A DNA stretch of 64,000 bases, taken from assembly GCF_019175385.1 (NCBI RefSeq), contig NC_083338.1, positions 65,380,884-65,444,883 on the forward strand, in the 5' to 3' direction. The stretch's first letter is position 1. Each line of letters starts with the position of its first letter. The position numbers and the translations under genes were made by a program. The notes under the pieces were generated by a model that was not told the origin of the DNA, searched no databases, and worked only from the letters and a program-made list of their open reading frames with translations. Shown one piece after another: positions 1-11,004 of this stretch. The stretch comes from Lycium barbarum. Taxonomy: Eukaryota; Streptophyta; Magnoliopsida; Solanales; Solanaceae.

Positions 1-752
1 TCAACGCTATAGAGTGCCACTTCTTTACCTCGTTCGCGGGCCTGCTCATAAAATAGAATAAACCTTGCGAAGTAAAGATACTCAACCTGTTATTCTCCCT
101 GATCAGTTCTATTACACTTACCATATAACTTGTTTTACCAACGTGTTCTCATTCATTATAACCCTTTGTATTCGTACTTCTGTCTCCGGGTACTGTTACT
201 TTAGTCGCTAGTAAACTTATTGCGTCTTTCTCGTGTTTATCCCTCCAATCAATACCTCGGTATCACACTCTATTAGAGTTACCCTTTCTCTTCTATGTCG
301 TGCTTTAGCACTACCAATCTTTCTAATTTACCCTAGTATTTCTCTTTACCATATCATTGTCGATCTTATAATTACCGTTACTCATCTCTTGTAGTTGTCA
401 ATGATACTCCTAACTCAATCTCGTCCTGCCATTACCTTGTTGCACATCATCATTTCTCGTCAGGACATATCACAAGCTTGTACCTTGTCTCCTTCAAATT
501 CTAGGAAAACTTCGGCAGAGTTTCTTTTGTAAGCATAACAATCCCAAACCATTAAAGGATATAAATAGTAGAGCTTGTCTCATAAGTTGTGCCTGCACAC
601 TCGGTCTAGAATTCCAATATCTATATACATACACATATTATTTATATTCACTCACCGTCAATCAACTTACTCGTAAATCACGATTCTGGCTATCACTAGG
701 TCACTAACAAATATAGTCATCTCAAATTGTCGGATTGGCTCAATTTTGTTTT
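1..752 (-). other. non-coding filler of B1
   Basis: There is no sustained coding frame. Read on the minus strand, the bases resemble the filler after the gag remnant in B3 (about 54300-55070), including the GAAACTCTG..GAAATTTTCCTAGAA motif near 497-533. It appears to be non-coding internal DNA that amplified with this family. Confidence 0.6.
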
Positions 753-1697
753 TCACCTCAACACAATCATCACAATGAGGGTGATACATGGAAACATAGG
801 ATCCGAATCCATCGATGCACATATATCGTAAAAGGATACTGACAATATACCTGAGACAATATCAGGGGAAGACTCAAGATCCTGTCGCTCAGCTAACGCA
901 TGGACATGATGCTGGGATCCACTTGGACTAGGCGCTCGTCTTTTGTATCTATCACCACCTACTAACATCTGTGGCCTTGGCCTTGGAGGGCGTACCGATG
1001 ACGAAGAGCTAGCTATCACTCCGGTAGCCCGAACCTTACCCTTATCATGCCTCCATAGACAGTCACGCATGAGATAGCCTGGCCGAGCATAGGTATAACA
1101 AACATCCGAGCCCAAGCGACACGGTCCCCAATGTAACTTGCGACACTGAGTACATCGTGGTACCGAGGATCTAGTCTGACTAGAACCACTCGGAATCCGA
1201 GAACTGAAAACTCCGAGACTCTGGGGTGACTTAGAATAAGTAGATCCATCAAATCTGGGTATAGGGAACTGCGGAGGAGCACCACTTGTTGAACGAACTG
1301 AGTGCCTAGAGAATTGTTGCCTCGGAGCACCCCTACGCTCATGATCAGACCCTGAAGAACTAGCTCTCTTCCTCCAACCCCTGTTATCGTGGCCTACATC
1401 CTGCCGCTGAGCTTGAGCAGCTACCAATTAAATCAGTAGAAGAATGGCCTGTCTTATCTCTTGGCCCGAGGCATCTGGTGGAGGAACGGGGGGTGCTGGA
1501 GCTAAAGCAGAGGCTCCCCTCTGATTCCCAAAAGTGGGCGAAGTATGGGAAAATCGAGGTGGGGCCTTATTCTGGGATTTGCCCTCCTTCACATCTATAG
1601 ACGGCTCTCGTTCAAATCCTTCTTCAACCACCATCTTGCCCTTCTGGGCTGCCGTAGCTTTTCCTTTCATCAGCTTTGCTGAAATTGTAATGCACAA
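753..1697 (-). pseudogene. gag remnant with capsid deleted (B1)
   Basis: Two minus-strand frames encode a lysine-rich gag N-terminus (ATG at 1670, KGKATAAQKGK), a Pro/Ala-rich linker and a QAxRQEI-like segment, then jump straight to the Ser/Arg-rich tail and CCHC knuckle. The capsid block seen in A1 (FFGSRPEEDPQDFIDGM) is missing. The first knuckle CTQCRKLHWGPC is intact, but the second reads CYTYARPGYLMRDC, so a zinc-binding Cys is Tyr and the His is also replaced. The end matches the region before the protease (LESSPDIVSGIL) and then stops. The same deletion is present in B3, so it predates amplification. The product is probably not a working gag. Confidence 0.8.
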
Positions 1698-1867
1698 TTA
1701 GGAAGGGGATAATCATATAAGACATCTCTATCGCACGATCTCTTAAGATGAAAGATGGTTATTTTTCCTAAATGCCCTGTAGCCTCCTGTTTATTAGTGT
1801 GGCGCGCAACACACCATAAACAAGACTCTACTAGACACGGCTCGTAGACACTTCCTAGGACTGAACT

Positions 1868-1879
1868 GATCTGCTACAA
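1868..1879 (-). promoter_or_regulatory. degenerate primer-binding site of B1
   Basis: This sits five bases from the LTR end, where B2 and F have GCTCTGATACCA (complement TGGTATCAGAGC, which pairs with initiator Met-tRNA). Here about 9 of 12 positions match, consistent with decay after insertion. Confidence 0.6.
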
Positions 1880-1883
1880 TTTT

Positions 1884-4053
1884 TGTCACGACCCGACTAG
1901 GGGCCGTGACGGGTACCCGGGGCTAACCACCGAGCACCACTCGTTCTACTACTCATCATATACATTAAACATTTTTTTATCAAAATTATACTCATATTAT
2001 AAGAAAATCATCTTTCATTTGAAAACATAAATACTTCTATATATATATACTTAATAGCAACCTCGTGAGACCATATAACCCACACTGCGTATCTACGAGC
2101 TTCCACTAGAGTACTAGACATATGGACGGGACAAGACACCGTCGTGCCCAAAATACATATACATATATATACACAAAAGAATGAACTAAGTAGCACCTCC
2201 GGAACTATGGAGTGCTCTCAGGTCAGCTGACAGCTCCTATGAATCTGGATCAAGATCACCTCCATGTATACCTGTGGGCATGAACACAGAGTCCAAAGAA
2301 AATGGAAGTCAGTACGAATATTGTACTGAGTATGAGAGGCATAAATAATGATGATACGTCAATGAGATAAAGAAAGCATCAGTAAGGAGCAACTGTATAC
2401 GACTGTCACTTATAAAAGAAATAACACATGCCGTCTTACTCATAATCGTCATCATATCATATATGCATAAATGTATAAGCTGCCCGTCCATATCGAATCG
2501 GTGTGATAATCATTAGACTGCGTCCAGGCCTCTCGCATCTGGGGTACCATCTCATGCCGCCCACTAGTGGTGCTGCCCGTGCTATATAGACACGGTGTAA
2601 TAATCTATAGGTCATCCGCCTTAGCAGTGCTGCCCGGCCATATAGGCGCGGTGTAATATCATCAATCATGTAATCATCATAATGCATGCATAGTCACTCA
2701 AAGATAGCTATACTTTATCGAGGTGACATAAGGTCGTGAACCCCCGATTCCATTATGGAACATTTATAAGTATTCTGCCTCACCTTGAAGGAAATAGTAT
2801 ATAAGGTAAGTGCATACAATGAACAACATCATTAACTTATAGGAACATCATATCATGAACTCTATAATATTTAGACTCAAGCTCATCATTAACATTATTG
2901 GGCTCGTAACATATCTCTTATCTCATATAGATATTCATGAACATAGACTCTTAGTTGTCCGGGATGTAGGAAATTCATGGAGAAGAAGAAAAAATCATGT
3001 CATAGCATTCATGCAATAGAAAGAAAGGACTAGCCTCACATACCTTTTACGTTTAACTAATCTATTGCTTGCTTGTTCTCCTTCGATGCCCACGTTTCTA
3101 CCTTCAAGAGAATTCGCATCAACATTAGTTCATCGACTATAAGAACGTGTTACTATTTCTAGGGAAAATTGGGCAGCATTTCCTTTGTTTCTACTACTTT
3201 TTCCATATCATTTTTCAACTCCCAAACAACCATAACAACATTTACAATATCATAGGCAATAATCATCATTCATCCACATTATCCGCATTTTGCCATTCCA
3301 CTCTACTTTCTCCATAATCATTGTCATAATTCATTATTGCATTTTCTCACATATAATACTTATTCCATGTTCTAAATGTCGTTCACAACATAATTACAAT
3401 CACAACATACCAATATTCATAATTCACCCGAAGCTACTACTCAACAATGACACTATTCACTCATGTATGACCCATTTCCTATATCTTTCTATATTCCAAG
3501 TGCTTTTAACTTTCAACACCTTAAACAACCAAGAATGATCAAAAAACTCACCTTAGATGATGGATGAACAACCCTTGAGTTGAACTTCTCTTCTTGCACT
3601 AAAACCCTAACTCACTTCCCTTGAGTTTTCTTGGTGTAGATGAACTTTTATTAGGTTTCATACACTTGATTTCATGGTTTTGATGTAGTTGATCATGGAT
3701 TTCCCTTGGTTTCTTGTGGATGAATAATGGAGAAGGTTCTAGAGGTTTATTGGTGTGTGGAGGAGTGAGATGAAATGAATTAAAATGAGAGAAGGGTCCT
3801 TATATAAAATTTTGAAATTAGTCCCGACCGACACATATGGTACGATCGACGGGGCATCGATCTGATCGTCGAAGTCGTTAAATTTCTAGTGAGCAACCTT
3901 TCATTTCTTTTCATTCTACGGTGAGAAGGACGGTCCGTCGAACTGATCGACGGAGCGTCGATCTGCTCTGTCGAATGGTCTTCGCTCTAACTCAATTCTA
4001 CGGCACAATCGACAAAGCGTCGACCCGTCCGACGGTACAAAGAACGACCGTCG

Positions 4054-4086
<33 letters not shown>

Positions 4087-4257
4087 CAGAACTGCAGTGA
4101 AGCTTCATTTGATGAACTTTCCTCCCTTGCCTCAAATGTCTTTGGAATCTTAATTAGAATCATTAAGCATCCCTTCTTACTTGTAGGGACATCATGTAGA
4201 CCTTAACTTACGTTAGTCTATTCACCACTCAGCAACCCGAAATTCCGAGGTGTAACA
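1884..4257 (-). repeat. 5' LTR of B1
   Basis: The LTR runs on the minus strand from TGTTAC (4257) to TGACA (1884), 2374 bp. In transcript order it has a U3 with short CGTCGA palindromes, a TATA-like TATATAAGG on minus near 3799-3812, a 5' splice-site-like AAG/GTGAG at about 3551, the mid-LTR motif near 3162-3185, the hairpin module at 2125-2329 and the terminal hairpin at 1885-1911. It closely resembles the B2 LTR. Confidence 0.9.
4056..4085. repeat. poly-C tract, about 30 bases
   Basis: An uninterrupted run of C on the plus strand (G on the element's own strand) lies in the U3 part of the B1 LTR, just beyond the CGTCGA palindromes. Other LTRs here have no such run. Its exact length may be a sequencing or assembly estimate. 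Confidence 0.95.
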
Positions 4258-5265
4258 GCCAAGATCTTGAGTCTTCTCCTGATATTGTCACAGGTATATT
4301 ATCATTATTTTCTCATGATGTATATGCTTTGATAGATCTGGGCTCCACATTGTCATATGTTACACGGTATATTACGGGCCGATTTAGAGTCGAACCAGAG
4401 TCGATCAAACCTTTTGAGGTATCCACACCCGTTGGTGAATCGGTAATAGCTAGCCGAGTATATAGAAACTGCATAGTTGTGATTTGTGACCGTCGTACTA
4501 TGATTGACTTGCATGAGTTAAAAATGGTAGATTTTGATGTTATTATGGGCATGGATTGGTTGGCTAGTTGCTATGCCAATGTTGATTGTAGAATAAAAAT
4601 GGTTCGCTTCCAATTTCCGGGAGAACCGGTTGGAGAATGGAAAAGGCATACTGCGTCACCAAAAGATAGGTTTATTTCCTATCTAAAGGCAAGGAAAATG
4701 CTCACGAAAGGATGCATTTATCATCTAGTGCGGGTTCAAGATGTAGAAGCTGAATCGCCAACTCTTCAGTCAGTTCCCGTAGAAAATGAATTTTCGGACG
4801 TATTCCCAGAAGAGCTTCCAGGCCTTCCTCCCGAGCGGGAGATTGATTTTGCTATTAATGTGTTGCCAGACACCAAGCTTTTATATATTCCTCCTTATAG
4901 AATGACTCCCACAGAATTGAAATAGTTGAAGGAGCAATTGAAAGACTTTATTGAGAAAAGGTTTATTAGGCCTAGTTCATCCCCGTGGGGAGCACCCGTA
5001 TTGTTTATCCGAAAGAAATATGGCTCCTTGAAAATTTGTATTGACTATCGGCAATTGAATAAGGTGAAAATTAAGAATAAATATCCTCTTCCGAGGATTG
5101 ATGACTTGTTTGATCAATTACAAGGTGCCAAATGGTTTTCAAAGATAGATTGGAGGTCCGGGTATCATCAAGTGAGAGTTAGGGAGAAAGATATCCCTAA
5201 GACAGCCTTCAGAACAAGATATGGCCATTTTTAGTTCCCGGTAATGTCATTTAGGCTAACTAATG
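4258..5265 (+). pseudogene. protease and N-terminal RT of A2
   Basis: This is the pol part of a Ty3/gypsy polyprotein. It opens in the linker (QDLESSPD) and continues into the aspartic protease, whose DPGST-type active site reads ALIDLGSTLSYV near 4330-4365. The protease-RT connection ([19 protein letters not shown]) and RT blocks follow: GFIRP-like [23 protein letters not shown], and [11 protein letters not shown] with the first catalytic Asp kept. Stops at 4923-4925 and 5234-5236 break the frame. The reading stops at TAATG (5261-5265), where solo LTR C1 is inserted. Confidence 0.88.
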
Positions 5266-6596
5266 AGTTATGTTCCGTGTTTTCGTATAATTGGAAATCG
5301 AGAAATAGTTAAGATTTGTGCCTTATGAGGAAATATTTCGATTTTAGTGAATATGACTATGTTGGTTATGGAATCATTGATGTTAAGACATCGGGGAAGG
5401 CCGTGGGTAAATTTGGAATTTCGGAAATTAGTTTCGGGAATTACAAAACGGGACTTTTATGAATTGGGCCAAGAATTGGACAACAAGAAATTGAGGCCCA
5501 AAGTAGTGGGGTGGCCGGCTAAAGGCCAAGGCCCAAACCCATTTTTAATGTCATGTGTTGTGCACATGACCTCTACAATTGGATATATATCAATGAATCA
5601 CTTAGTAATTATCAAGAACAAAAATTGAAGAACACCACTCCAAATAGGCTCTCGGCCGAATAGAGAAAAGGAAAAAAAAATAATTCCCAAGACTTTGTGT
5701 TTGATCCAAAAATCTTGATTTTTGCATAGTTGTGAAGTACTCAAGACCCTCTTCAACGGGGTACAATTAGTTTTGCACAAGAACCACGTTTGCGGCAAGT
5801 CGGATTTTCAAGAAAAAGGTGAGAAATCTATGTTTTTATGTTATGAAATGGGTTTATATGTTATAGTGATTGATGTTGCATGAAGATTATGGAATGGTGT
5901 TGTGTTTGTGCATGGCGTGTGTGTGTGAGAAGGGTGGGTTTGGACGTGAGCCCTAGGAGGGAGAAAGAATGTGAATTTGATCTTGTTTAGTTTGTTTAAT
6001 GCGTCGTTGTGACCTTTATGTCATAAATGAATGATTAATGAATTGAATTGGCGTTGGAAAAGGATTTCGGAACATTATCGGAAAGTATATACCTTTGGTA
6101 TATTTGTGTATATCATTGTATATTTATGATACTAAAGGCCCTAAATATGACTTATGGTTGATGTTAATGAATTCGGAATGAAACAATGAAAGTTAGAATG
6201 TTCGTCGTAAATTTTTGACGTTTTGAGTAAAGTATGGAAAGTAGTGAACTTTGGGAAGTTTGTATATGGTTTGGAACCTATTTGAGATGTGATTGAATAA
6301 TCTTGAATGATTGAATGAATACAATAATGTGGATATAGATTTGGAATTTTGAAGCTTGAATGAAAAGTTGCCAACTTATGTAATAAGGTAGAATTTTGAA
6401 GTTAGTATGGTTTGAATATGATTTGTGTTGTTTGATGATGTGTGGGCTGTTGTTGTTGATGTGTTTTGAGCCGAGCTAAGTCTCGGGGGTGTTAGATTTA
6501 TAGGGGAAATGCTGCCGAAATTTCGGTAGACAAAAATCAAGTTAATGGGGACTTTAAGCCTAAGAATCTCAAATTGGTAACTTTGACCATTTGCAG

Positions 6597-6648
6597 ATTT
6601 CGGACGAAACGGGAGTTGATTTTAAGGAGAGCATAAGACGTCTATAAG
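6597..6648 (+). other. candidate mini-exon in C1 LTR
   Basis: A 52-nt segment is preceded by CTTTGACCATTTGCAG (an acceptor-like pyrimidine-rich end) and followed by GTATGTAAAG (donor-like). Segments of nearly equal length and the same flanks occur in C2 (16211-16262), D (13800-13851) and F (minus 45175-45125). No transcript evidence is available here. Confidence 0.45.
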
Positions 6649-7617
6649 GTATGTAAAGCTCCCCACTTCTTCGTTTGGCATATCTTAGTATGTTAGGTGA
6701 ATATCGGAACATCCGGAGCAATTCTGCTCCTCGAAACCCGATCCATAGAAAAGTTACTATTCATTCAATTCAATTGAAGCCTAAAGGCTCTATTTTGGCT
6801 AGAATGCGACCAAATGTCTGAAACCTATCGAAATGTGATTGGGTCACTTTCAAATGATTATGTATGAAAGTTTGGCCCCTAAATGTTCGTAAATTATGTT
6901 CGCCGCCTCGATTCGACCCGAGGTGGGCCCGCTAACCCCGAGACGCCCTATTTGTCCTATTGGGCTCTCCTTTTGAATAAAGTTTGATATGAAACCTTCG
7001 GTGTTGGAACTTCCTCCTAGGAGATATGTTTTGAATATTATGATATGCTAAGTTACGTTTTGAGCCATACGTACCATTTTGGAAGCATTTTGTGAAATGA
7101 ATCTTCATATCGACTAAGTATTCGATTATTTTGTATTAAGAAATGATTTATGAAATCATTATGTTTTGAAAGGCTATTTTGAAATATATTTTGCATTTGT
7201 TTGCTCACGACTCCGCTCGTGCCTTACTATGACTTCTTTCACCGGGTCCCGGGCCGGTTATGATTCGTGCGCCTTATGATAATTCGGCCGTATGCTGTGT
7301 TCCGGTGCCCGAGGCCTCGTCATAGGGCCGGGTTCCGGTTGGAGTTATGCTGTGATATTGCTCGTGATGCGATACGCTCACCTATGTTGTGTTTGTGTGC
7401 GGGGACGTACGGATATTTGAAACCTTCTGGTGTTATGCTGTGTGTGCCGCCATCGTCGGAGTGGCGACCACGTTCTTAAGCGTTTGCATGATTTCGTTTG
7501 CATTATGTATACGTATATGATTTTTATACGGATTTTGACATACCGGTTTGTACTCCACTTTGTTATCTGATTTGCTTTCAGTTTGGCCCATATTTCTATA
7601 CTCCGTGCTTTACATAC

Positions 7618-7674
7618 TCAGTACATATTTCGTACTGACCCCCTTTCTTCGGGGGCTGTGTTTCATGCCCGCAG
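7618..7674 (+). promoter_or_regulatory. paired hairpins and acceptor-like motif in C1 LTR
   Basis: Stem 1 is TCAGTAC/GTACTGA with a 7-nt loop (7618-7638). Stem 2 is CCCCC/GGGGG around TTTCTTC (7639-7655). The motif TGCCCGCAG ends at 7674. The same order and spacing occur in nearly every LTR of the window, with stem 2 changing to CGTCC/GGACG in families A, B and D. Confidence 0.7.
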
Positions 7675-8188
7675 GTGCAGATATTGGTGATCCTCCACTG
7701 TAGGCTTCACTCTTTGCTACTTCGGAGTACTCCTTCTTGACTCGGAGTCCACTTTTGGTACAGACTCCTTTTGCTATGTATATATTCTGTACATTTGACT
7801 ATTTGGGTACGGCGGGGCCCTGTCTCGCCATGTCTTTGTTTTGAATTCGTAGAGGCCTGTAGTCATATATGTGGGGCGGGGGTCCTATGTATGTTTGTTC
7901 GATTTTGTTTTTTCTGGTCTTAAAGCGGTCCGTTTGTTATGATGGCCCTAAATGGCCCTTATGCTTATGTTTGCACTTTTGACCGGCGATGCCTATTCCG
8001 CCGCTCCGTTTGGATTTGATATGACGTTTTGGTTCATGTGACCGCTTAAGACATATTTTGATACAAATTATGTTTGATATGACTTTTATGAAATTCTGAA
8101 ATAAGTTTGGATTTGGTAATGAATATGCAATTTGGTCTGGGTACCCAGGTAGGGTGCCAGTCGCGGCCCACGGGGCTGGGTCGTGACA

Positions 8189-9366
8189 TAATGCACCCAG
8201 TGACATTTTTGGGGCACATTGTTGCAGCCGATGATATTCGGGTAGATAGCCAAAAGATTGAGGCCGTAAAGACTTGGCCAAGGCCCACAACTCCTACGGA
8301 GGTTCGTAGCTTTCTGGGCTTAGCAAGTTACTATAGGTGATTTGTTGAAGGTTTTTCTTCTATTTCTGCACCACTCACAAAGCTGACCCAGAAATCAGCT
8401 AAGTTTCAATGGACAGATGCTTGTGAACGTAGTTTCCAAGAGTTAAATGATAGATTGACTTCTGCCCCCGTCCTGACACTTCCAGAGGGATTGGAAGGTT
8501 ATGTTTTTTATTGCGATACTTCAGGCATTGGGCTAGGCTGTGTGTTGATGCAACAGGGTAAGGTGATTGCGTATGCTTCAAGGCAATTACGAAAACATGA
8601 GAAAAATTATCCAACCGATGATCTAGAATTGGCTGCAGTGATTCATGCGTTAATGATATGGCGACATTATTTATACGGTGTCCACGTGGATATTTATACA
8701 GATCATAAGAGCCTTCAGTATATCTTCAAGAAAAAAGAATTGAATTTGCGGCAACGACGATGGTTGGAATTGCTAAAAGATCACGATGTTGATATCCTCT
8801 ATCACCCTGGAAAGGCAAATGTTGTGGCTGATGCTCTTAGCCGCAGATCCACGGGAGGTTTGTGTGATGTACGACCAGAGAAAAGAGAAATGGCTCATGA
8901 GCTCAAGCAGTTAGCTAGTTTGGGAGTTCGAGTAGTGGACTCAAGTAGCAGGGGAACTACCATTCAGAATTCAACAGGCTCGTCGCTAGAAGTGGAAGTG
9001 AAGGAGCGACAACACGAAGATCCCATGCTAATGCAGTACAGAAATACACTCCCTCAGAAGGAGAAGTCATCATTTGAGATTGCAGGAGACGGAGTTCTCT
9101 GATGCCGAGGCAGATTATGTGTTCCTTATGTGGCAGGTTTACGCCACCAAATAATGAGAGAAGCTCATTGTTCCCATTATTCTGTCCACCCTGGAGCGAC
9201 GAAAATGTACCATGATCGTAAGTCTATATATTGGGGGAATGGGATGAAGAAAGATATAGCGGAATTTGTAGCTCAATGTCCCAATTGTCAACAAGTGAAA
9301 ATCGAGCACCAAAAGCCGGGCGGATTATTGCAAGCTATAGAAATTTCAACTTGGAAGTGGAAGTGA
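8189..9366 (+). pseudogene. RT C-terminus, RNase H and integrase zinc domain of A2
   Basis: After the TAATG duplication only a few bases of the expected RT remain before the sequence jumps to the RT C-terminus ([27 protein letters not shown]). The block with the catalytic FIDD is deleted. RNase H follows (about 8455-8850): [28 protein letters not shown] and [14 protein letters not shown] cover the acidic residues. The integrase HHCC zinc finger is at about 9150-9300 (HCSHYSVHP ... CPNCQQVK). Stops lie at 8338-8340 and about 9100-9102, and a frameshift follows near 9350. Confidence 0.87.
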
Positions 9367-10389
9367 TTAACATGGATTTCATTACAGCCTTACCCCGTTC
9401 CCGATATAAGTATGATTCTTTATGGGTGATTGTGGATAGACTCACGAAGTCAGCTCATTTCTTACCAGTCAGAATGACATATGTTGCAGAAGATTATGCA
9501 AAGCTTTATGTTAAAGAAATAGTGTGACTCCATGGTGTCCCAGAATCTATTATCTCAGATAGAGGAACTCAGTTTACAACTAATTTTTGGAAGTCCTTCC
9601 AAGAGGGTTTAGGGACTCAATATGAGCCTTAGCACGGCATTTCACCCGCAGACTGATGGACAAGCTAAGCGTACCATTCAGACTGTTGAGGATATGTTGC
9701 GGGCATGTATGATAGATTTTGGAGGAAATTAGGATGATCACTTACCCCTCATTGAATTTGCTTATAACAATAGTTATCATTCTAGCATTCAAATGGCACC
9801 GTATGAGGCTTTATAGGGCCAGACTTTGTCCAGCAAGCCACAGAGAAAGTTAAACTCATACAAAATCGGTTATTAGCAGCCCAAAGTCGTCAAAAGTCCT
9901 ATGCGGATAATCGTCGAAAGGATTTAGAGTTCAAAGTGAAAGATTGGGTATTCTTAAAAGTGTCACCAATGAAGGGTGTTATGAGATTTGGCAAAAAGGG
10001 GAAGCTTAGTCCCCGATACATTGGGCCTTATGAGATTGTGCGCAAGGTAGGCAAAGTGGCCTATGAATTAGATCTACCTCCTGATTTGGAGTCAGTTGAC
10101 CCAGTTTTCCATGTGCGATGCTTCATAAATGTGTTAGAGATCCTACTAGGATCGTGCCAGTAAATGATGTACAAGTGACAGAAAAGTTAACTTATGTAGA
10201 GGCACCCATTGCCATATCAGATAGGCAAGTACAGAGGCTTAGAAACAAAGAAGTGGCCTCAGTTAAGGTTTTGTGGAGAAACAATAACTGAGAAGAGATG
10301 ACATGGGAAGCGGAAGAAAATATGAAATCCAAGTACCCACACTTATTTCAGCCCCTAGATGAGATGCACGATGAGATGTCAAGATCATA
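9367..10389 (+). pseudogene. integrase core, C-terminal domain and chromodomain of A2
   Basis: The integrase core begins NMDFITALPRS (first Asp), continues VDRLTKSAHFLPVR, then a stop near 9525, and [13 protein letters not shown] (second Asp). The third acidic block is frameshifted near 9620-9660. The C-terminal domain reads VFLKVSPMKGVMRFGKKGKLSPRYIGPYEIV (9936-10163). After a frame change, about 10164-10389 encodes the terminal chromodomain (ISDRQVQRLRNKEVASVKVLW ... WEAEE ... YPHLF), which in chromoviruses directs integration to marked chromatin. Several breaks make it non-functional. Confidence 0.85.
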
Positions 10390-10594
10390 AGGTATGTATG
10401 TTTTCCTTTTTATGCTTTTGGGTCGTGTGTGGCCAAACTCTATTTCTATTGTGTTGTGGCCCTGTGAGGCATTGTTATTATGGGCTGCTGTGATAGGATG
10501 GTAGTGCCATATTATAGGGGAAACTCTGGAGAAATTTTTATAGAATCCCCGAGGACTTAACATTCGAAGACGAACGTTCTTAAGGGGGGAAGAA
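10390..10594 (+). promoter_or_regulatory. A2 3' non-coding end with hairpin and polypurine tract
   Basis: A donor-like AAG/GTATGTATG follows the stop. The GGGGAAACTCTG..GAAATTT motif lies at about 10517-10548. An imperfect hairpin, AACATTCG-AAGA-CGAACGTT, is at 10559-10578. A purine-rich TAAGGGGGGAAGAA (10581-10594) then abuts the LTR and is the expected plus-strand primer. Confidence 0.75.
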
Positions 10595-11004
10595 TGTGAC
10601 ACCTCGGAAAATTTTCCGTTGATGCACAGTGAATAGACTAACGAAGTATACAGTATTTCAATAAGTGAGGAATGACATTTGATGACCCTAACTAATATTT
10701 CAAAGACATTCGTAGTAGGAGAAGAAAGTTTGCCAAGAGAAGGCAAGGTATACGATAGGTATCGAAAAGGAATTACGAGTAACGAGTTAACGATGATTTC
10801 ATGATGCTTTAGAGAAGAATAATAACGTCCCTTATATTGTTAATGAGGTGATAAACAAGTGTCAAGAAGGTTCCATAAGGATTGGAGATCAACCAAGTGA
10901 CAAGAACACGATCAGTGAAAAGATGAGTTATACGGTCGATTATACGGTCTATATAGTAGACCGCAGAATTGTCACAGTGAAGTCCCTCACTGGTGAGATT
11001 ATAC

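Larger units (their letters stand above)
1..4257 (-). mobile_element. B1: 5' part of a gag-deleted Ty3/gypsy element
   Basis: On the minus strand this runs from a full 5' LTR (right) through a degenerate primer-binding site and a gag remnant into non-coding filler that leaves the window at base 1. Its right edge falls cleanly inside the protease region of A2: A2 coding sequence begins at 4258, directly after the LTR terminus. The left junction and target-site duplication are outside the window. The gag remnant and filler resemble those of B3 at 53161-55060, so both belong to one non-autonomous family. Confidence 0.85.
5266..8188 (+). mobile_element. C1: solo LTR
   Basis: This single LTR of 2923 bp is flanked by a perfect 5-bp target duplication, TAATG at 5261-5265 and 8189-8193. 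It starts AGTTATGTTCCGTG where sister C2 starts TGTTATGTCCCGTG, so the terminal T has mutated, and it ends GTGACA. With no internal region and a clean duplication it is a product of LTR-LTR recombination. It carries the whole shared module: donor-like GTGAG at 5819, a 52-nt mini-exon at 6597-6648, hairpins at 7618-7655 and 7811-7829, an acceptor-like CCCGCAG ending at 7674, and a terminal hairpin at 8160-8187. Confidence 0.92.

Noticed and set aside
4258..10389. Endogenous pararetrovirus (Caulimoviridae) as the source of RT and knuckle sequences
   Set aside because: An integrase, chromodomain, LTRs and tRNA-Met primer sites point to Ty3/gypsy; no movement protein is seen.
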